Positions 1-6,187 of a stretch of 14,571 nt of DNA are shown piece by piece. The notes beneath the pieces are model-generated. The model made no database searches and was not told the origin of the DNA. It saw only the letters and a program-made list of their open reading frames with translations. The stretch's first letter is position 1. Each line of letters begins with the position of its first letter. The stretch lies in NCBI GenBank assembly GCA_947585525.1, contig CANPXA010000021.1:1-14571 (forward strand), in the 5' to 3' direction. The stretch comes from an uncultured Akkermansia sp. Its GTDB lineage: Bacteria > Verrucomicrobiota > Verrucomicrobiia > Verrucomicrobiales > Akkermansiaceae. The translations under genes were made by a program, and so were the position numbers.

Positions 1-63
1 GAATACGAGTGACGGGGACTCAGGTGATGCACACGGTGCGCGCTCGCGTGCGTACATCGCTCC

Positions 64-92
64 TTGACTTTCCGGCGATGACGCGGTAAACT
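64..92 (+). promoter_or_regulatory. Sigma70-type promoter of ahcY
   Basis: TTGACT (64-69) is followed by a 17-nt spacer and TAAACT (87-92). The ahcY ATG is at 102, so a start point 6-7 nt after the -10 box would leave a leader of only about 3-4 nt. There is no Shine-Dalgarno sequence before the ATG and no room for a SAH riboswitch downstream of this promoter. Bases 1-63 show no recognisable feature except a CGTGCGTACATCG stretch (about 49-60) that also occurs near 6067-6080. Confidence 0.6.
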
Positions 93-101
93 CCCGGGCG
101 T

Positions 102-1517
102 ATGAAGACGCAGGAACCTTACCGCGTGGCGGACATCAATTTGAAGGACTGGGGACGAAAGGAGATCAGTGTGTCGGAGCACGAGATGCCGGGACTGATG
201 GCATGCCGTGAGAAGTACGGGGCGAAGAAACCACTGGCGGGGGTGCGTATCACGGGCTCGTTGCACATGACGATCCAGACAGCTGTGCTCATTGAGACGC
301 TCGTCGAACTTGGGGCGGATGTGCGCTGGGCGAGCTGCAATATATTTTCCACGCAGGATCACGCTGCCGCGGCTATAGCGGCGAAGGGGGTTCCTGTGTT
401 TGCTTGGAAGGGAGAGACTCCGGAGGAGTATTGGGAGTGTACTTGGAGAGCTTTGAGCCACAGGGACGGACTGGGTCCCCAGTTGATTGTGGATGATGGA
501 GGAGATGCGACGTTGCTGCTGCACCGCGGTTACGAGATGGAGGAGGGAGACGGTTGGGTTCACTCCCCATCAGTGAGTCGGGAGGAGGAAATCATCAAGG
601 CCCTGCTGAGACGCATCGCCGAGGAGCAACCGGGTGTTTTCCATCGCTGGATACCGGAGGTGGTCGGTGTCTCTGAAGAGACGACCACGGGGGTGCACCG
701 CCTCTACCGCATGGAAAAAGAAGGGCGTTTGCTCTTCCCGGCAATCAATGTGAACGATTCGGTCACCAAGAGCAAATTTGATAATCTGTACGGTTGTCGT
801 GAGAGCCTGACGGACGGCATCAAACGAGCGACGGACGTGATGGTTGCCGGGAAAGTAGCGGTCATCTGCGGGTACGGCGACGTGGGGAAGGGCTGTGCCC
901 AGGCTCTGCGAGGGCTCGGTGCGCAGGTGATCGTTACGGAGATAGACCCCATCTGTGCGCTGCAGGCGGCGATGGAGGGCTACCGCGTGCTCACTGTGGA
1001 GGACACCTTGGGCAGCGGTGATATCTACGTAACCACGACAGGCAACTGCGACATCATCACACTGGAACACATGGAGCGGATGAAGGATCAGGCGATCGTG
1101 TGCAACATCGGACACTTCGATGATGAAATCCAGGTGGCGCGCCTGCAGGGCGCGTCCGGAGTGCGGCGCACGAACATCAAGCCTCAGGTGGATTGCTACA
1201 CCTTCCCGGACGGACACTCCATTTTCCTGCTGGCGGAGGGGCGGCTCGTGAACCTCGGATGCGCCACGGGTCACGCTTCTTTCGTGATGAGCAACAGCTT
1301 CACCAATCAGGTGCTCGCTCAGATTTCACTCTGGGAGGAACGAGGCGAGCACGGTGCGCCCGCAGTACGAGTGCTTCCCAAGGTGTTGGATGAGGAGGTG
1401 GCACGGTTGCACCTCGGCAAACTCGGTGTGCACCTCACGACTCTCACCGAAAGGCAGGCTGACTACATGGGGGTGCCGGTGGAAGGTCCGTACAAGAGTG
1501 ACGCGTACCGGTACTGA
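102..1517 (+). CDS. ahcY: Adenosylhomocysteinase (S-adenosyl-L-homocysteine hydrolase)
   Basis: Cytosolic NAD-dependent enzyme that reversibly splits S-adenosylhomocysteine into adenosine and homocysteine, removing the product inhibitor of SAM-dependent methyltransferases. The 471-residue product is full length. Visible family marks are SLHMTIQTAVL with His55, the VDDGGD segment around Asp131, SEETTTGVHRLY (Glu193), the KSKFDNLYGCRESL block (Lys223, Asp227, Cys232), the NAD-binding GYGDVGKG at 256-263, NIGHFDDEI, and the C-terminal Tyr-Arg-Tyr that closes the NAD pocket of the partner subunit. A segment of about 40 residues near 145-190 matches the insertion usual in bacterial forms. The ATG at 102 is preceded by a promoter but no SD. 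folC follows 8 bp later, so the two are probably co-transcribed. Two methyltransferase genes (trmD, rlmN) lie in the window and would supply SAH. Confidence 0.97.
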   Translation: MKTQEPYRVADINLKDWGRKEISVSEHEMPGLMACREKYGAKKPLAGVRITGSLHMTIQTAVLIETLVELGADVRWASCNIFSTQDHAAAAIAAKGVPVFAWKGETPEEYWECTWRALSHRDGLGPQLIVDDGGDATLLLHRGYEMEEGDGWVHSPSVSREEEIIKALLRRIAEEQPGVFHRWIPEVVGVSEETTTGVHRLYRMEKEGRLLFPAINVNDSVTKSKFDNLYGCRESLTDGIKRATDVMVAGKVAVICGYGDVGKGCAQALRGLGAQVIVTEIDPICALQAAMEGYRVLTVEDTLGSGDIYVTTTGNCDIITLEHMERMKDQAIVCNIGHFDDEIQVARLQGASGVRRTNIKPQVDCYTFPDGHSIFLLAEGRLVNLGCATGHASFVMSNSFTNQVLAQISLWEERGEHGAPAVRVLPKVLDEEVARLHLGKLGVHLTTLTERQADYMGVPVEGPYKSDAYRY

Positions 1518-1525
1518 TCAGAATC

Positions 1526-2734
1526 ATGGAATACAAGGAGGCTTTAGATTGGCTGTATGGCGTGCAGATGTTCGGGGTAAAGCTCGGACTGTCCGGCATC
1601 TCACGTTTGCTGGAAGAACTCGGGGTGAGTCGCCCCCGCGCACGCGTCATCCATGTTGCGGGAACAAATGGTAAAGGATCGGTTTGCGCCTTCGCCGAGT
1701 CGGTAGCTCGTGCCGCGGGATACAGCACGGGACTCTTTACCTCTCCCCATCTCGTGCGCTTCAACGAGCGTATCCGAGTTGACGGAACAGAGATAGCTGA
1801 CGCCGACGTAGCAAGGCTCATCACCCGCGTGCGTGGGCACATTGAGCATTGGCAGCCGCAACCCACCTTTTTCGAGCTTACGTTGGCGATTGCCATGCTC
1901 TACTTTGCGGAGCGGAAAGTGGATTTCATCATTTTGGAGACAGGGATGGGCGGACGATTGGATGCCACCAACGCCGTTCCGAAGGATGTGGCTGTCATCA
2001 CTCCCATCGGTATGGATCACACGCAGTACCTGGGCAAGACTCTTCACGAGATAGCGAAGGAAAAAGCTGCCATCATCGCCTGGCACCGTCCCGCTGTAAG
2101 CGCCGTCCAGGAGCCGGAGGCCGTGCGGGTTATCCATGAGGTGGCGCAGGAGAACGACACGGAATGTCGCATCGTAAACGAAAAGTGCGAGTTGCCGCTC
2201 GGGCTTGCCGGGGAGCACCAGAAGCAGAACGCCGCGCTTGCGCTGGAGGCCTTGCGTCTGGCTATGCCACATTTCCTCTGCTCCGAGGAGCAGCTGCGCC
2301 ACGGGTTGGCTAAGACTCGCTGGCCCGGGAGATTCGACGAGGTATCTCCCGGTATCATCCTCGATGGCGCACATAACCCGCACGCCGTGGCTGCTCTCGT
2401 TCGCACATGGAGGGAGACCCACGGCGAGGAGAAGCCTGTCTGTCTTTTCGCCGGAGCGGCTGACAAGGATTTGCATGGGGTGTTGAACCTTCTCTCGCCG
2501 ATCGTGAGGGAGTGGATTCTGCCGCCCGTGCAATCTCCACGCATCCTCTCGGCGCCGGAGCTCGCAAAGATCGTGGGTGCTCATTCGCCTGCGCCCATCA
2601 GTCTGCCTCCGACGCTCGAGGAGGCTCTGCAGCGGGAAGAGCGACCTCTGCTCGTGTGCGGTTCTTTTTTCCTACTCGGCGAGGTTCTGTCCATTTTGCG
2701 CGGAGCCTCTGATTATCGCGTGACGGCGCAGTGA
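1526..2734 (+). CDS. folC: Bifunctional folylpolyglutamate synthase / dihydrofolate synthase
   Basis: Mur-ligase-family ATP-dependent enzyme adding glutamate to folates (and, in bacteria, to dihydropteroate). The 402-residue length is normal. The N-terminus has the family pattern EALDWLYG..FGVKLGL, which fixes the ATG at 1526 even though no SD precedes it. The P-loop GTNGKGS is at 46-52, followed by the LFTSPHLVRFNERIRVDG loop (about 70-87), LETGMGGRLDATN (137-149), PGRFDE and ILDGAHNPHA in the ligase core. It is 8 bp downstream of ahcY with no separate promoter seen. Folate one-carbon units regenerate methionine from the homocysteine made by AhcY, so the pairing is metabolically sensible. 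Whether it has both activities or only the polyglutamylating one cannot be read from sequence. Confidence 0.95.
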   Translation: MEYKEALDWLYGVQMFGVKLGLSGISRLLEELGVSRPRARVIHVAGTNGKGSVCAFAESVARAAGYSTGLFTSPHLVRFNERIRVDGTEIADADVARLITRVRGHIEHWQPQPTFFELTLAIAMLYFAERKVDFIILETGMGGRLDATNAVPKDVAVITPIGMDHTQYLGKTLHEIAKEKAAIIAWHRPAVSAVQEPEAVRVIHEVAQENDTECRIVNEKCELPLGLAGEHQKQNAALALEALRLAMPHFLCSEEQLRHGLAKTRWPGRFDEVSPGIILDGAHNPHAVAALVRTWRETHGEEKPVCLFAGAADKDLHGVLNLLSPIVREWILPPVQSPRILSAPELAKIVGAHSPAPISLPPTLEEALQREERPLLVCGSFFLLGEVLSILRGASDYRVTAQ

Positions 2735-2785
2735 GATTGCCAATTGAAGCCGTCATCATGATGAGCGTTGGTCGTCACGCTTTTT
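2718..2785 (+). terminator. Candidate intrinsic terminator in the convergent folC/trmD ends
   Basis: GCGTGACG (2718-2725, last codons of folC) pairs with CGTCACGC (2773-2780), followed at once by TTTTT (2781-2785). The long loop can itself fold (CCAA...TTGG and the palindrome CATCATGATG). The right arm lies inside the trmD 3' coding end, so both genes contribute. On the minus strand no matching T tract is seen. The loop is long, so strength is uncertain. Confidence 0.4.
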
Positions 2786-3541
2786 GTACGAAGTGAGGCG
2801 TGTTTTCTTTTTACCGGGCAGGAAAAATTCAGGGTGCCGTTCGACCCATGTCCGGTAGAGATCCGGGCGATTTTCGCGCGTGCGGCGCACAGCCTGTTCG
2901 AGCTTCCATTCTTCAATTGCTCGGTGATTGCCGGAGAGGAAAACTTCCGGAACGGATAAATCGCGAAACACATTCGGCTTCGTGTAGGCAGGCGCCTCCA
3001 ACAATCCATCAGAGAAGGATTCTTCTTCGCTGCTTCGTTCGTCGCCGAGAACATCGGGGATCAGGCGGGCTACGGCATCAATCACAACCACCGCTGCGAT
3101 GGCGCCATTGGTGAGAATGTAGTCGCCGATAGAGAGTTCCACGTCCACGAGTTGCTCGACAACACGGTGATCCACTCCCTCATAATGACCGCAGATGATG
3201 ATGTAGTGCGCGGAACCTCCCGGTTCCATGCACGGGGCTGCCAATTCCCGCGCCATCGCTTGGGAAAAGACGCGTCCTTGCGGTGTCATGAGGATGACCT
3301 TTGTATCCTCGCGGCGTAGCTCTTCTACCGCTTCGAAGATCGGTTCGCACTTCATGAGCATACCTTGACCACCGCCACAGAGGTAATCATCCGTGCGGTG
3401 GTGCTTGTCGTGGGTCCAATCTCGCAGTTGGTGGGCGCGCACAGAAATAATACCGTCGTTAGCCGCGCGTCCGAGGATGCTCCGAGAGAGGGGCTCGGTG
3501 ACCATCTCCGGGAAGAGAGTGAGGACGTCGATTTCCAGCAT
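2756..3541 (-). CDS. trmD: tRNA (guanine-N1-)-methyltransferase TrmD
   Basis: SPOUT-class enzyme that methylates N1 of G37 in tRNAs, preventing +1 frameshifting. The start is taken at the ATG at 3541 because MLEIDVLTLFPEM is the normal TrmD beginning; a longer frame to 3616 would overlap prfB. That gives 261 residues, close to the usual 240-255 with a small basic C-terminal tail. Visible motifs are the N-terminal DVLTLFPEM, DDYLCGGGQGMLMK, the trefoil-knot segments CGHYEGVD and SIGDYILTNGAIAAVVVIDA, IPDVLGDE, and SFSDGLLEAPAYTKP, whose Asp corresponds to the catalytic base. The knot reads NGA where many TrmDs have GGE. It lies 28 bp after prfB with no SD, so it is probably translated from a prfB-trmD transcript. 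Confidence 0.95.
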   Translation of the reverse strand: MLEIDVLTLFPEMVTEPLSRSILGRAANDGIISVRAHQLRDWTHDKHHRTDDYLCGGGQGMLMKCEPIFEAVEELRREDTKVILMTPQGRVFSQAMARELAAPCMEPGGSAHYIIICGHYEGVDHRVVEQLVDVELSIGDYILTNGAIAAVVVIDAVARLIPDVLGDERSSEEESFSDGLLEAPAYTKPNVFRDLSVPEVFLSGNHRAIEEWKLEQAVRRTRENRPDLYRTWVERHPEFFLPGKKKTRLTSYKKRDDQRSS

Positions 3542-3569
3542 GGCAGACGAGGAAAGAGAGGGGAAGAAA

Positions 3570-4683
3570 TCACGCGTTGGCGTTGTGGCGCAGCATACCT
3601 TCGATATAGGCGTCAATGTTGCCGTCCATCACGTCCTGAATGTTACCGGATTCCACCCCGGTGCGCAGATCTTTCACCATTTGGTACGGTTGGAAGACGT
3701 AAGAGCGTATTTGATTGCCCCATGCGATGTCTCCCTTCTCCGAATATTGACGGTCGGCCTCGGCGCGTTTGCGGTCCTCTTCCAGTTGAATGAGGCGCGC
3801 CTTGAGCATACGCATGGCTTCCTCTCGGTTGCGTAGCTGGGAACGCTGGGTCTGGCAAGCTACGATGATGCCAGTTGGGAGGTGAGTGAGGCGCACAGCC
3901 GTCTCTACTTTGTTGACGTTTTGACCGCCCTTGCCGCCGGAGCGGTAGGTGTCCATCTTGACATCGGCATCCTTCACCTCGATTTCAACGTCATCTGAAA
4001 TATCCGGAGTGGCATCCAGCGAACAGAATGAAGTATGGCGCTTGCCTGCAGCGTCAAAAGGACTCATGCGGACGAGTCGGTGGATACCCCGCTCGTTCTT
4101 GAGATAACCATAAGCGTATTCACCCGCTATCTTGACAGTGACGGAGCGCAGACCCGCTTCATCTCCATCGGTGCTTTCCATGATTTCAGCCGAGAAGCCA
4201 TGGCGTTCACAGTAACGCAGGTACATACGCAAAAGCATGCTCGCCCAGTCGCAGGCCTCTGTGCCGCCGGCTCCCGCGTGGATGGTGATGTAGCAACCGG
4301 CGTTGTCGTGCGGACCGTTGAGCAAAGTAATGAGTTCAAATTCTTCCAGCTGCTTCAGCCAAGTGTCGTACTCCGCCTGAGCCTCCTGAGCCATTTCCGG
4401 TTCCTCGCGCGCGAGTTCCACGGCTACCTCGACGTCCTCCAGGGATTTCTCGATAGAACGAAATTGTTCAAGGCGGCGCTTAAGTGGGTTGACCTTGTCC
4501 ATGAGTTCTCGGGCAGCTTGTTGGTCATCCCAGAAGTCCGGTGCGCTCATACGGCGCTCCATCTCGGCTACTTCTTGTTCCAAGTGGTCGAGGTCAAAGA
4601 TAGCTCCCGAGCTCGGAAAGACGGCTGCGCATGGCCGCTGTGTCGAGCGCCGAGAGATCGATATGGGAAGCAGGTGTTTCCAT
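3570..4683 (-). CDS. prfB: Peptide chain release factor 2 (programmed +1 frameshift)
   Basis: RF2 releases the peptide at UGA and UAA. The gene is in two frames. The zero frame starts at the ATG at 4683, encodes 29 residues ending ...SELGSYL, and hits TGA at 4594-4596. A +1 shift at CTT (4597-4599), skipping T4596, continues as DLDHLEQEVAEMERRM to the TGA at 3570. The complete product is 370 residues, versus 365 in E. coli. In that numbering the stop-recognition tripeptide SPF is at 207-209 and the catalytic GGQ at 252-254, within two residues of E. coli. The downstream frame stays open upstream to 4817, but that 5' part is promoter and repeat DNA, not coding. The gene has a near-consensus promoter with a very short leader. 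trmD follows. Confidence 0.96.
4593..4608 (-). promoter_or_regulatory. RF2 autoregulatory +1 frameshift site
   Basis: On the minus strand the bases read GGGAGCTATCTTTGAC. They comprise a short SD-like GGGAG, TAT, the slippery CTT, the in-frame TGA stop and a following C, which makes the poor-context UGAC. The layout and spacing match the known prfB site (AGGGGGTATCTTTGAC in E. coli). When RF2 is scarce the ribosome pauses at UGA, slips one base forward and makes RF2. The site is read directly from sequence; the mechanism is established for the family. Confidence 0.95.
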
Positions 4684-4695
4684 AAGTCGCGCGGC

Positions 4696-4724
4696 AGTAT
4701 ATCAGGGGAGACTCGGGCTGTCAA
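4696..4724 (-). promoter_or_regulatory. Near-consensus promoter of prfB-trmD
   Basis: Minus-strand TTGACA (4724-4719), a 17-nt spacer and TATACT (4701-4696). Only 12 nt separate the -10 box from the ATG at 4683, so the predicted leader is about 6 nt and no SD is present. The -35 box sits directly against the end of a dispersed repeat (TGTCAAGCGCAG then GGCAAACGCATT on the plus strand). Confidence 0.75.
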
Positions 4725-4728
4725 GCGC

Positions 4729-4965
4729 AGGGCAAACGCATTTGAGAGAAGCCCATCAACGGAGAAATGATCTTTTTGACTGATATCACAGTTGGTACGC
4801 ATCATAAATTTTGACAACCAGCGGTCATCATGATGACGCCTTTGAAGAACCCTCCTGCGTACGTTGATGTTTCAAAAAAATCTGGGCAACGCGCACATTA
4901 TTAATAAATCATACATCGTAAATCGTAAATCGTACATGGCAACCGCATTTCCTAATGCGGTTGCC
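4729..4965 (+). repeat. Dispersed element, module Q copy B, between divergent prfB and the lipoprotein gene
   Basis: This element fills most of the 322-bp gap between the two divergent genes. It begins GGCAAACGCATTTGAGAG and ends AATGCGGTTGCC, giving imperfect terminal inverted repeats. Its first ~190 bp align with the minus strand of 9648-9459: shared blocks are ATCAACGGAGA, TGATATCA, the palindrome CATCATGATG, TCAAAAAAAT, GCGCAC and AATAAATC. Heptamer units (ATACATC, GTAAATC x2, GTACATG) occupy 4911-4938. No open frame of note lies inside. It looks like a non-autonomous repeat (MITE- or REP-like); no transposase is present. Confidence 0.75.
4874..4895 (-). terminator. Intrinsic terminator-like hairpin in repeat module Q (copy B)
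   Basis: On the minus strand TGCGC, loop GTT and GCCCA form a stem with one C-C mismatch, followed by GA and seven T residues (plus-strand A run 4874-4880). The equivalent position in the other Q copy has a perfect stem and a T7 tract. It would stop leftward transcription before the prfB promoter. Confidence 0.4.
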
Positions 4966-4968
4966 ATG
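4935..4968. repeat. 15-bp perfect hairpin at the right end of element Q copy B
   Basis: CATGGCAACCGCATT (4935-4949), loop TCCT, AATGCGGTTGCCATG (4954-4968). Related hairpins are at 9295-9322 (GGCAAACGCATT/AATGCGGTTGCC, loop AGAA) and 13583-13603 (GGCAAACGC/GCGTTTGCC, loop GAT). In each case the hairpin is followed or preceded by a heptamer array. Confidence 0.85.
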
Positions 4969-4978
4969 CGGTTTGCGC

Positions 4979-5007
4979 TTGACACGGCACAGGGGATGAG
5001 GCTAAAT
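4979..5007 (+). promoter_or_regulatory. Possible promoter of the lipoprotein gene
   Basis: A perfect TTGACA (4979-4984) stands beside the repeat end GCGGTTTGCGC. At 17-nt spacing the -10 position would be CTAAAT (5002-5007), a poor match that overlaps the ATG at 5006. If it is used, transcription would start near 5014 and the in-frame GTG at 5015 could serve as a leaderless start. Confidence 0.35.
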
Positions 5008-5698
5008 GAGACGAGTGAGAAAACGGTTGTTCAGTCTCCTTTTGTCGGTATTGCTGTGTGCATGCGAGAGTGAGCGCACGGTTTATGATGAGTACGGCAA
5101 TGTGGTGGATGAGGCGAAGCAGAGCACGGGTGGCGAACGTGATTTCTCTGAGTACATGGAGGAAAAGTTTGATTCTTCGTTCACAGAAAAGAAAAACGCT
5201 CAAGGAGTCCCTCAAACTGTTTCAAATCGGGTCAGTCCCTATCAATCCGATCTCGATGCTTCGAAGCGCCTCGACAAAAGCTACATGACCAAGGAGTTTT
5301 CAGGAACCTCAAAAAGTTCGATGCAGGATATGAAATTCTCCGGCTCGGGGCAGGCATTCGATGCAAAAAAAGCGTACCCTGGGGCGATGGGAGCCCAAAT
5401 TGACAAAGATTTGCATCCTGACTTCGCCGGCGCTGACAAAGGGGTTTACGGGGCTGATGACCTTTCCCCCGATGCGGGAAAGCGTTCCGTCATGCAGGGC
5501 GAACAAAGCACCATGGGTGGTGAGTTCCCGACATCGCCAAGTTTCTATTCGCGCGACACAAAAAGTGGGTACGTTGAGTCCCGCATGAGCAACACGCCTC
5601 CCCCTCCCGTGTACTCCCGCGATGAATATTCCCGCAAGACCATCCGGGACACGCGCACCATGCTCGGTCGCGACGACGAAGAGGAATCTTCGCGCTAG
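5006..5698 (+). CDS. Putative lipoprotein of unknown function
   Basis: I do not recognise a family. The 230-residue product begins with a basic N-terminus and a hydrophobic stretch (about 8-19) ending LLCAC, with the lipid-accepting Cys20 of a plausible signal peptidase II site, so it is probably anchored in an envelope membrane. The residue after Cys is Glu, not Asp, so the +2 inner-membrane retention signal is not seen. The rest is hydrophilic, rich in Ser, Asp, Lys, Gly and Tyr, without predicted membrane segments, and looks low-complexity or disordered. YDEYGNVVDEA follows the signal, a PPPPVYSRDEYSRK motif lies near 199-211, and the C-terminus is acidic then basic. The ATG at 5006 is preceded by GATGAGG, a weak SD. 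An alternative GTG at 5015 leaves a conventional 17-residue signal peptide. It is transcribed divergently from prfB. Confidence 0.8.
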   Translation: MRRVRKRLFSLLLSVLLCACESERTVYDEYGNVVDEAKQSTGGERDFSEYMEEKFDSSFTEKKNAQGVPQTVSNRVSPYQSDLDASKRLDKSYMTKEFSGTSKSSMQDMKFSGSGQAFDAKKAYPGAMGAQIDKDLHPDFAGADKGVYGADDLSPDAGKRSVMQGEQSTMGGEFPTSPSFYSRDTKSGYVESRMSNTPPPPVYSRDEYSRKTIRDTRTMLGRDDEEESSR

Positions 5699-5762
5699 GA
5701 CAACGCGTCCTCCATCAAACTCTCTCCGGACACTTTCTTTCTCCTTACACACTTCCGTATCC

Positions 5763-5862
5763 GAAAATTCCGCTGCGCATCCGCTCCACTAGATTGCGCC
5801 AACGGCGCGGAATTTTCCAAATCGTAATTCGTAATTCGTAATTCGTAAATAGGCACCGTCAA
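5763..5862. repeat. Palindrome, GC hairpin and AATTCGT heptamer array
   Basis: GAAAATTCCGC (5763-5773) and GCGGAATTTTC (5807-5817) are perfect 11-bp inverted arms. Between and overlapping them lies GCGCC-AAC-GGCGC (5796-5808). A heptamer array follows at 5819-5850: AAATCGT, three AATTCGT, then AAAT. It is closed by GGCACC...GTGC (5852-5866). The order GC hairpin, ~10-bp spacer ending in TCC, then heptamers is repeated at 7594, 13604-13660 (inverted), 5945 and 14009. Bases 5699-5762 hold only a weak hairpin (AGGAC/GTCCT, 5697-5711) and a pyrimidine-rich run. Confidence 0.8.
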
Positions 5863-6063
5863 GTGCTCCCGTCCATCGTCCAGCCCCTCCTACCACTGTC
5901 ACCCCATGCTCCCTTCTTCCACCTTCGCTCTCGCTCTGCCTCGCCGCGCGCAAGCGCGCTAAAATTTCCATCGTACATCGTCCATCGTACATCGTCCATC
6001 ATCAACGACTTATGTTGCATCACTTACCGATGACCGACTGTTGGAAGCGCGTTTTTCTTGGGA
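5863..6063 (+). repeat. Dispersed repeat module R, copy 1
   Basis: This 201-bp unit recurs at 13917-14119 in the same orientation with only about a dozen differences by eye. Its order is a pyrimidine-rich stretch (CCATCGTCCAGCCCC...), a CGCGC-GCAA-GCGCG hairpin (5945-5958), TAAAATTTCC, a heptamer array alternating CATCGTA and CATCGTC (5969-6003), then a unique tail with GACTTATGTTGCATCA and GAAGCGCGTTTTTCTTGG. Open frames through it on the minus strand are by-products of the heptamers. The rest of the gap (6064-6155) holds another GTGCGTACATCGTCCATG fragment and nothing I recognise. Confidence 0.9.
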
Positions 6064-6155
6064 CACGCGTGCGTACATCGTCCATGAGCGAAGCAGTCGC
6101 TGGGGGTGCCTCCATGATGTTGTCTGCTCAAAAATGAATCTTAGTTTATAAAAGC

Positions 6156-6183
6156 AGCAAATTTGCTTATTTTCTAAAATAAG
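6156..6183 (-). terminator. AT-rich palindromes downstream of the ATPase gene
   Basis: CTTATTTT-CT-AAAATAAG (6166-6183) and the adjoining palindrome AGCAAATTTGCT (6156-6167) lie 4 bp after the stop of the leftward ATPase gene. On the minus strand GCTTTTATAAAC follows. The stems are A/T-rich and the T tract is short, so termination is only a possibility. The base composition is clearly lower in GC than in the neighbouring repeats. Confidence 0.3.
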
Positions 6184-6187
6184 TGGT

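Noticed and set aside
1..101. SAH riboswitch upstream of ahcY
   Set aside because: The predicted transcription start is within a few bases of the ATG, and no SAH aptamer core is visible.
570..1274. 234-codon minus-strand open frame inside ahcY
   Set aside because: Shadow of ahcY; no motif and no promoter.
1601..2584. 327-codon minus-strand open frame inside folC
   Set aside because: Antisense shadow of a convincingly conserved gene; its product has no recognisable motif.
2752..2763. Third copy of module Q at the CATCATGATG palindrome
   Set aside because: Only the palindromic core is shared; the flanks are trmD and folC coding DNA and do not align.
4684..4817. 5' extension of the prfB downstream frame
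   Set aside because: It covers the prfB promoter and repeat DNA; the true N-terminus is in the other frame from 4683.
5789..5992. Minus-strand open frame through heptamers and module R (and similar ones at 13745-14079)
   Set aside because: The protein is translated repeat (ITNYELR-like and MYDGRC-like phrases); the same words arise wherever the arrays occur, with no start signals or conserved frame.
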